Assembly (NCBI GenBank): GCA_946406115.1
Contig: OX291558.1
Coordinates: forward strand, 18,344,205 to 18,408,204
Source: Apoda limacodes
Taxonomy: Eukaryota > Arthropoda > Insecta > Lepidoptera > Limacodidae
Direction of reading: 5' to 3'
DNA: 64,000 bases
Shown here: in pieces, positions 57,830-64,000 of the stretch
Numbering within the stretch: position 1 is the first letter of the stretch
Layout of the letters: each line of letters opens with the position of its first letter
Program-made: the position numbers and the translations under genes
The notes under the pieces: model-generated
Database searches by the model: none
What the model was told of the DNA's origin: nothing
Seen by the model: only the letters and a program-made list of their open reading frames with translations

Positions 57830-60800
57830 ACGAAAATAATTTTTATTTTATCCCAAACGCAATAACAAATATGTCGAGTTTTTTAGGCGTGGCTTCGTAA
57901 AGGTTCTATGTGGAACTCTCTTGAACATCTATCAAACTTACCTTAAACTTCTATTGAACTTTCCTTGAAATGAGCCTTTTGTATATTGTCTTAGACACGA
58001 ACAGTTGTATATTGCGTGTTAACTTTCTGTAGGTACTTTTGTAATTTTTGATGTACCTAGTTGTATTTACGAGGTTGGTAGGTAAAGTAAGATAGCATGT
58101 TGTGTAGGTAGGTATTTCGCTACAAGGTTTGTGCGAGCCGCCTTTTTGTCGGGGTTAGTGGGGTAATTTGCGGTAGCGCGGGTGGGGCGAGCTTATCGAT
58201 CAATAACGCATTTTGTGCCAACTACAGACAGAACCTTTTGCAGCGATATAAAAATACTAGGTATAGGTATACAATTTTGGCACAATTCTGTGGTATATTC
58301 TATAGTTGAAAGAAAGTTATAACGCTTTGATATCGCGTATTAACATAAGAACGTAAATAAAAAGAGGCGTCATCCATTTTTAAAAACCATTTAAAGATAG
58401 TGAAATATGAACCTTCAGTATTAGATCTGGGGGCTGACTCTCGATAACAATCCCAATTTCAATCCTTTGTCAATTTTAATTTATCACGAACAAAATAAAT
58501 AAATTAAATGAAAAAAAAACATTAGAGGATGAGCAGGTAATTTTTGAATTTATTTGATGTGGCACAAAAAGGATAGGTATTATAAATTTTTTATTTGATG
58601 AAAATTTTACAACGAAAACAAGCATGTAACGAATGAACTACAAAACCGCATACCACAAAAAAAACCCTACCGTTACCCTTATAATTTGGTCATGTCTCTC
58701 CGTCCGTCTGCCTTATAAGATCTTTTCCTATAAAATTTTACAGGAATGTGTCTCCTGATGGACTCATGTGACCGGCCATAGAGTATTGTACTCGAAGGAA
58801 TACTCCATCTTCCCATATATTAACTGAGAGATAATTTTTTTTCGCGCACCTCATTGTGTGGGGTATCGATAAATACATACATAAATGTTTTAAAAAAAAT
58901 GCATTTCAGGTTCTTTAGTATATTTTTCTCTTAGATGAAAATTTTGCGGGTTATTGGCTTCCAAATTAGAATTTAACTTTGAAAAAACAATAAAATAATT
59001 ATCATATCCTATCAATATTATTGCGTAAAAGGGGCCAAGTTCAGAAAAAATATGTCTACAAATGTGTTATAAAAAAAAACCCATACTGAATCTGCACAAA
59101 AAAAAAATCTCGATATTTTTTAAAAATTATCTGCGCTTTAAATTCTCTAAAATATATTCAGTTATCGAAACGTTTTTCGATGGCTAAATAATTCTGTTCA
59201 CATATCAAGATTCGAATGGAATGCCGCTGAGCCGAAAATCCAGTTCTGCTGATTCCTGGAAGTTTTGTGTTACTGTGTTTGTTGAGACTTGCTGTTGGCT
59301 GGCAGGCAGGATTTAATTGCATGCTACGTTTTGTTATTTTAAATCTTTAGCTTGGACTTTCTTTTATTTGAGACGATTATGGAAACCAGATACAATTTCT
59401 GTTGCGCTGTAACCCGGGCCAAGGTACCGATGTGCGATAGGGACAACTGCGTCTCGGGCTAATTATACCTAGTCACAATTATCAAAATCTGTGTATTCCC
59501 CACGTTTCTTCTCCAAATCTTAACCGATTTGTTAGAAGTTAATAATCCTGAAAGTTAATTAATTATTCTATGTCGGTATGTTATGTTTTTATAAAATAAT
59601 GTTTACATAGTCGTACAGAGTACGTCTAAGAAGGTCATAAAAAAGAGGCATTTATTTGGATTTTGTATGGTCCCAGTTATTTATACGAAGGACACAAAAA
59701 AAGCAAAAGATACAGACATATTGACTGTATATCTATCATTATATAAAATACTGATAGGTCTTATGCCAAAATCCAGGGAGGAAACAGGGGAATATGTTGG
59801 TATGGATAAAAACAGCCTAATGCAGTTTTACTGCTTTCTACATTTATATAAGTCGTACTAAGTGATAATTTCAAGAAGTTCTTAACAATTACTTATAAAA
59901 GATTTTACATCTATTTTCTTTTTAGTACATAAGAGAATAGTTCTAGTTTACCGTGTTTAAATAAAGTTCACTTTTAGTTTCAATTTAGTAAAAAATCACA
60001 AGTTTTTTATAACAACAATTCACAAAAAACACTGATATCACATTTAATAATGTGTATATGCAAGGAAGCAGGAAACATTCGTAACCAATTCTAAAAAGTC
60101 AAAAATGTAGTGTATGATAATGTTTAGGTTCAGAATAATAGCGAAATTGTGTCCTCCTTTCATTAAGTCAGCTAAAATTATAAATAACAGATAGTTTAGA
60201 ACAGATAGGTCAGTTCACGGTTACGTTAAAATTCCAATTAGTAAATACCGTAATCATTAATTCTACATCTCGATTTAGGTCTAATGTAATTTATGCTCAA
60301 TGTACAAACAAGCTGTTAAATTCACACAACATCTAATATTAGCTGTATTGTTCCTATTTACAGCCACGAGATGAGGTCATGTGTGGTTTCGGAGAAGAAT
60401 TCACTATCTAACGTATTATAGTCTTCAAATATAGTCTTTTAGGTCTCCGCCATATACATGGAGGTCATTACGCCACATATGGGTCGACATCCTACGTGAA
60501 GATTGAATCGAAAACGTCATTTTGTGTTTTTAAGCAGAACAAATTGACACATGTTTAGATTTCTTAAAAAAACCTGTAGAATAAAATATAAAATTAAAAT
60601 GTAATTGTGTTACTTTAGTGGTTTATATTTTATAAATAATAATTGTTATCTAATAAATTATCAATAATGCGTTTGATGGCGGTAAGTGAGCGAAATTTAA
60701 AACAGTTACCTTTGAACATTGACAGTTATTTAAAATTTCTTCATTATTTCGTAAGAATATTATTAGATACTTAAAGTAATGGATCCGCTTTAGCATCGTT
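57830..60800. other. AT-rich DNA, few recognisable features
   Basis: A repeat piece of the GACGGACGGAGAGACATGACC kind, minus orientation, lies at about 58665-58800. No gene or RNA was seen. The 64-residue frame at 59667 is considered chance. Confidence 0.4.
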
Positions 60801-60802
60801 AC

Positions 60803-61179
60803 TTAAGGTGAATTCGATTCAGATTTTTTCCATGCAACCTTCGGTGCACTAAATATTCAACTCTATATAAACATAGTGTAGCTTTGAATGAGTTACTATC
60901 ATATACTTCTATTTATGATTGTCGAAAAAAGCATATTTAATCATAAAATGCCAGTGAATACTAAATTAATTAAAGTTTTTGTTGATTTCATATATTTAAT
61001 TAATTCGTTAAAAGCTGTGTTTATTAATAATTAACGGGCATTTTTAAGATGAATATGCGTTTTGCGGCTATGATAAATAGCTCTTTAACACGTTTTGAGT
61101 AAAGAAGTATCTATTAGGTGTAAAAAAGGTGGTATAAAAAAATTATGTTCGGTACTCCGATTTCGATTTTTCCCCTTAA
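60803..61179. mobile_element. TTAA-ended MITE, copy 1
   Basis: It starts TTAAGGTGAATTCG and ends CCCCTTAA. The inner arms share GCATATTTAATCAT/GCGGCTATGAT-type text with copy 2. TTAA at both ends suggests piggyBac-type insertion. No coding capacity. Confidence 0.7.
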
Positions 61180-61300
61180 ACTGCGTTAGATACATTATAG
61201 TTACATGTCACTACTCGAGATGTGTTATCATAAAGTAACAAGTAATGCAATGTGTAAGAAATCTCAATAAACTGTCTTAAATTAAATGTAAATAAACTGG

Positions 61301-61670
61301 TTCAGGTGAATCCAACGTAATTTTTTTTATACAATTTGCGTTATACCAAATATCTTTAACCATACACATTTCACTATTCAAAACGCGTTTTGATCATATA
61401 TCACATATATATTTAACATAGTCGCAAAAAGCATGTACCTTCATAAAGTTCCAATTATTAACATTTGTTAAATCCATCCATTTATAATTTAATGAATACT
61501 TAGGTTATTTAATGAATTTTATGGCACTTTATGGATAAAAATGCTTTTTGCGGCTATGATTAATAGTGTTATATGATCATAACGCGTTTTGAATAGTGAT
61601 ATGTGTGTAGTTAAAGATTTTTGGTACGATGCAATTTGTACGAAAAAAAATTACGCTGGATTCGCCTTAA
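61301..61670. mobile_element. TTAA-ended MITE, copy 2, with arms of about 130 bp
   Basis: Arms 61301-61434 and 61541-61670 are inverted repeats over nearly their whole length: GGTGAATCCAACGTAATTTT against the reverse of AATTACGCTGGATTCGCC, plus CACTATTCAAAACGCGTT and TCGCAAAAAGCAT. The right end is CCTTAA; the left is TTCA, a probable decayed TTAA. It could fold into one long hairpin. Confidence 0.85.
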
Positions 61671-62160
61671 GTAGTATTCTCGTTTATTGATATTTCATTC
61701 GGAAATTCTTATCGGGCTGGGAGGATGAGTGGTTTGAGTGGCCACTAGGTGAGTGACTGCATCCAGCCAGTCTTTTGTCACAGACGATTAGGCAACTGTT
61801 AAAAGATGACACAAAGGCCACTATTGCACAAATAACGCATTAAGTTTATTAAATTAATTACTTTGCTGGACACTTTTTTAAATTATTATTTTATTTTAGC
61901 CATATTGTTCGAGTACTATAATTTGTCCTATGGACTGCGCAATAACTTCACAAAATTGACTATCCTAGAGAGATAAAGCAAACCTGTTTTCTCTTTTCTC
62001 CGAAATTTAGTTTCTTTATGTTTTTTAAATCGAGTTAGAAAGAGACAAGATACCACCAGTTAGCTTCGTCTCTGTCACACTTTTGCGCCCCCTTTTTTAC
62101 AGCTGTCAAGTAAATGCGCTGTCCAGTTCTCTATGTCTATGGTTAAAGTAAAGTTTTTAA

Positions 62161-62475
62161 GGAGCTAGTGGCTCAGTCACATTAAGCCAAGCAACGTCGG
62201 GTGTGGTCAGAACCCGGATAGGTGACCGCCTAGTGGCAAATTTTTCTTAGCTCCTCCGTGCTTCGGAGGTCACTTTGAAGTACCAGTCCTGGTCTGGCCT
62301 GGCTATTGTTATATTATGATTGGCCAAGCCAAGTAAGAGGCCTAACGGGCGGTTTGAAAACTCTGACAGTAGCAGTCAGACATATATATATCTGCTTATT
62401 TGTACTGGGCTAACGCGGTGGACCATGGCCTAAGCCTCCTTCTTCAGCTTGCCCCTGTAGTGTTACGCATGATGG
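62161..62475 (+). mobile_element. 5S rRNA-derived SINE, copy 2
   Basis: At 62184-62235 AAGCCAAGCAACGTCGGGTG, TGGTCAG and GGATAGGTGACCGCC match the internal promoter part of insect 5S rRNA. This is followed by TAGCTCCTCCGTGCTTCGGA, CCAGTCCTGG and GCGGTGGACCATGGCCTAAG. The 5' third of 5S is not recognisable, so it is no functional 5S gene. Confidence 0.75.
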
Positions 62476-62479
62476 CTGA

Positions 62480-63900
62480 GGCTAGAAGTTTTTTGTGTAC
62501 AAACGAACATAAATTAGCGGTTTTTGGCTGAGTACACGATATTTATTTTCTGTAGGCTGAATGCGCAGTTCTTAAAAAAAACTCACTCGCGGACAAAATT
62601 CTTCATAACTATCACTGTCAATACCTACATCCATAAGTATGCCATTATGGCCCTTGCCCTTGTGATCATGATCTAATACGTTAAGCAAACCTAACGGTTC
62701 TAACACCATATTAGTATAGGGCCGTGGTCAGTGAAACCTCAAGGTTTATTTGAGGTCACACCATTTTTGTCAAACCTAAAATCTTTGCTAGGTATTTGAC
62801 ATAGTCAATTGGATCCTACATTTGAACAATATTGACCAATAATTGTATCAAAAATCTGTAAGACTGTAGTTCACAAATGTATAAAAAGTACGCAATTCTG
62901 TTATAGCTATTTAAATCATGAGCTCCGCCGATTTTGGGTCGCAAGTTTATGCAAAAACTTGTCTTACAACTTTCTTGCTCGCTACTTGAAACACTTTTGC
63001 AAAGTTTCATTCCAGTCATAAGTCAAAGTCTAAATCTATATCTATAACGAAATCAACTGTGGTCTGTCTGTGGAACATAATTTAGGGTTCCGTTGAATGA
63101 AAACTATTGCGGATATTTGAAAAACTTGTAAACGGAATTGGTTTAAACATCCCGTACCGCCAAGCGCCGCCCACTCCAATATTCGAACGTAAATATTGTA
63201 ATAAATTTACGAATTATTATAATAATTAGGGAAGTTCTGATTTTATTTTTCTATATTGTAACATGGTTTAGAAACTTATTTTTAATAAACACCTATCAAC
63301 TTCATCTTAATAATTTTCAATAGAATTTGTACGATTTTTTTTCTTGTCACGTAGGTATATTTTATAAGTTGGTTGAATATTACTCGTTAACTTTTAAAGT
63401 CCACTTAGCTGTGAAAGTTTCTCTTTTAACTAAAATATATATATACTCCTGCCGTGAATTTATTCCATTATGACCATTTGTCGCGAAAATGTTTTTATTG
63501 ATATAGGTACAAATACTTAATACATTACGAAGTTGTTAACGATACAATATTGTCAATCAAAATGGCATTATACTATATCTAACCTAGGCATAGCTTTTGT
63601 GATAGTTTATCGGTTGTCTCTATTCTAGGAGAACATAAGAGATAAGAAAAACAACAGAGCTAATGCTCCAATTGTGCTACATTATAAAATTAATCATATC
63701 GATACAGGCAAAGCGTATGTGATAAACTTTGGTGACCGACCATTTTAGGGTTCTTAAGTCAAACATTTTATTTTAATCTTATATAGTGTCTTTATGTCAA
63801 AGCCATTTTATTTAGAGGCTATAAAGATGAGATATTAGTTACTACGTTGAAAACGATACACATAAATAGAACACGTATCAACATTTAAAAAAAAAATAAC
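62480..63900. other. AT-rich DNA without genes
   Basis: A start piece of the 37503 repeat (TTTAGGGTTCCGTTGAATG) lies near 63083-63140. Nothing else was recognised. Confidence 0.4.
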
Positions 63901-63904
63901 GGTA

Positions 63905-64000
63905 CCTTTTTTTTTTTTTTTTTTATACCACTAAGGTGGCAAACAAGCTTACGGCCCGCCTGATGGTAAGCGGTCACCGTAGCCTATGGACGCTTGCAAC
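63905..64000 (-). mobile_element. 3' end of the GGTGGCAAACAAG LINE family, cut by the window end
   Basis: The A-run (T-run on plus) is followed by ATACCACTAAGGTGGCAAAC and GGTCACCGTAGCCTATGG, identical in layout to the 6308 and 15893 ends. Its length beyond 64000 is unknown. Confidence 0.85.

Noticed and set aside
62184..62235. Functional 5S rRNA gene
   Set aside because: Only the internal promoter part matches; the 5' third and the 3' end are absent and a SINE body follows.
1..64000. CRISPR arrays, operons, phage or bacterial systems
   Set aside because: No spaced short direct repeats and no bacterial gene organisation; the spliced exons and retroelements show an insect nuclear genome.

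Overview
The window reads as nuclear DNA of a moth or butterfly (Lepidoptera). It is AT-rich, the few host exons are short with GT/AG introns, and most of the sequence is interspersed repeats of kinds typical of Lepidoptera: Jockey/CR1-like LINEs, a 5S-derived SINE, a tRNA-derived SINE, the GCGAGTCGGACTCGC repeat and TTAA-ended MITEs. No bacterial gene, rRNA operon or CRISPR array is present. The species cannot be told from the sequence.

Two host genes can be supported, arranged head to head. (1) A complete six-exon DnaJ/J-domain gene on the minus strand (338-12439), predicted at 244 residues with one membrane segment, best matched to DNAJC4. All five introns have GT/AG borders and compatible phases; three have been enlarged by transposable elements. 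(2) The first coding exon of a FEZ/Unc-76 kinesin-adaptor gene on the plus strand (23848-24239). It ends at a good splice donor, and no second exon was found downstream, so its first intron may exceed 39 kb and contain the rest of the window.

Layout. 0.3-12.4 kb: the DnaJ gene. Its last intron carries a LINE piece and a nearly full-length decayed LINE with a coiled-coil, FP25K-like ORF1. Intron 4 carries a 1.48-kb terminal-inverted-repeat (TIR) element with eight ACTAGG motifs and a piece of BEL/Pao gag. Intron 2 carries a LINE tail. 13.0-14.1 kb: a dead Tc1/mariner-like transposase. 15.9-22.0 kb: two copies of one LINE family facing each other, sharing the same disabling lesions. 23.6-24.2 kb: Unc-76 promoter region and exon 1. 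24.2-30.8 kb: AT-rich intron without recognisable features. 30.8-64 kb: short repeats, including MITEs at 34.0, 35.4, 40.5, 42.1, 60.8 and 61.3 kb, an inverted repeat pair at 39.4/41.8 kb, 5S-derived SINEs at 47.4 and 62.2 kb, and a tRNA-derived SINE at 51.1 kb.

The most interesting points are the TIR element carrying retrotransposon gag, the facing LINE pair with shared lesions and uneven identity, the 50-bp double palindrome at 6.5 kb, the 5S-derived SINEs, and the cluster of long-armed MITEs in the presumed Unc-76 intron. All identity and similarity statements were made by eye.
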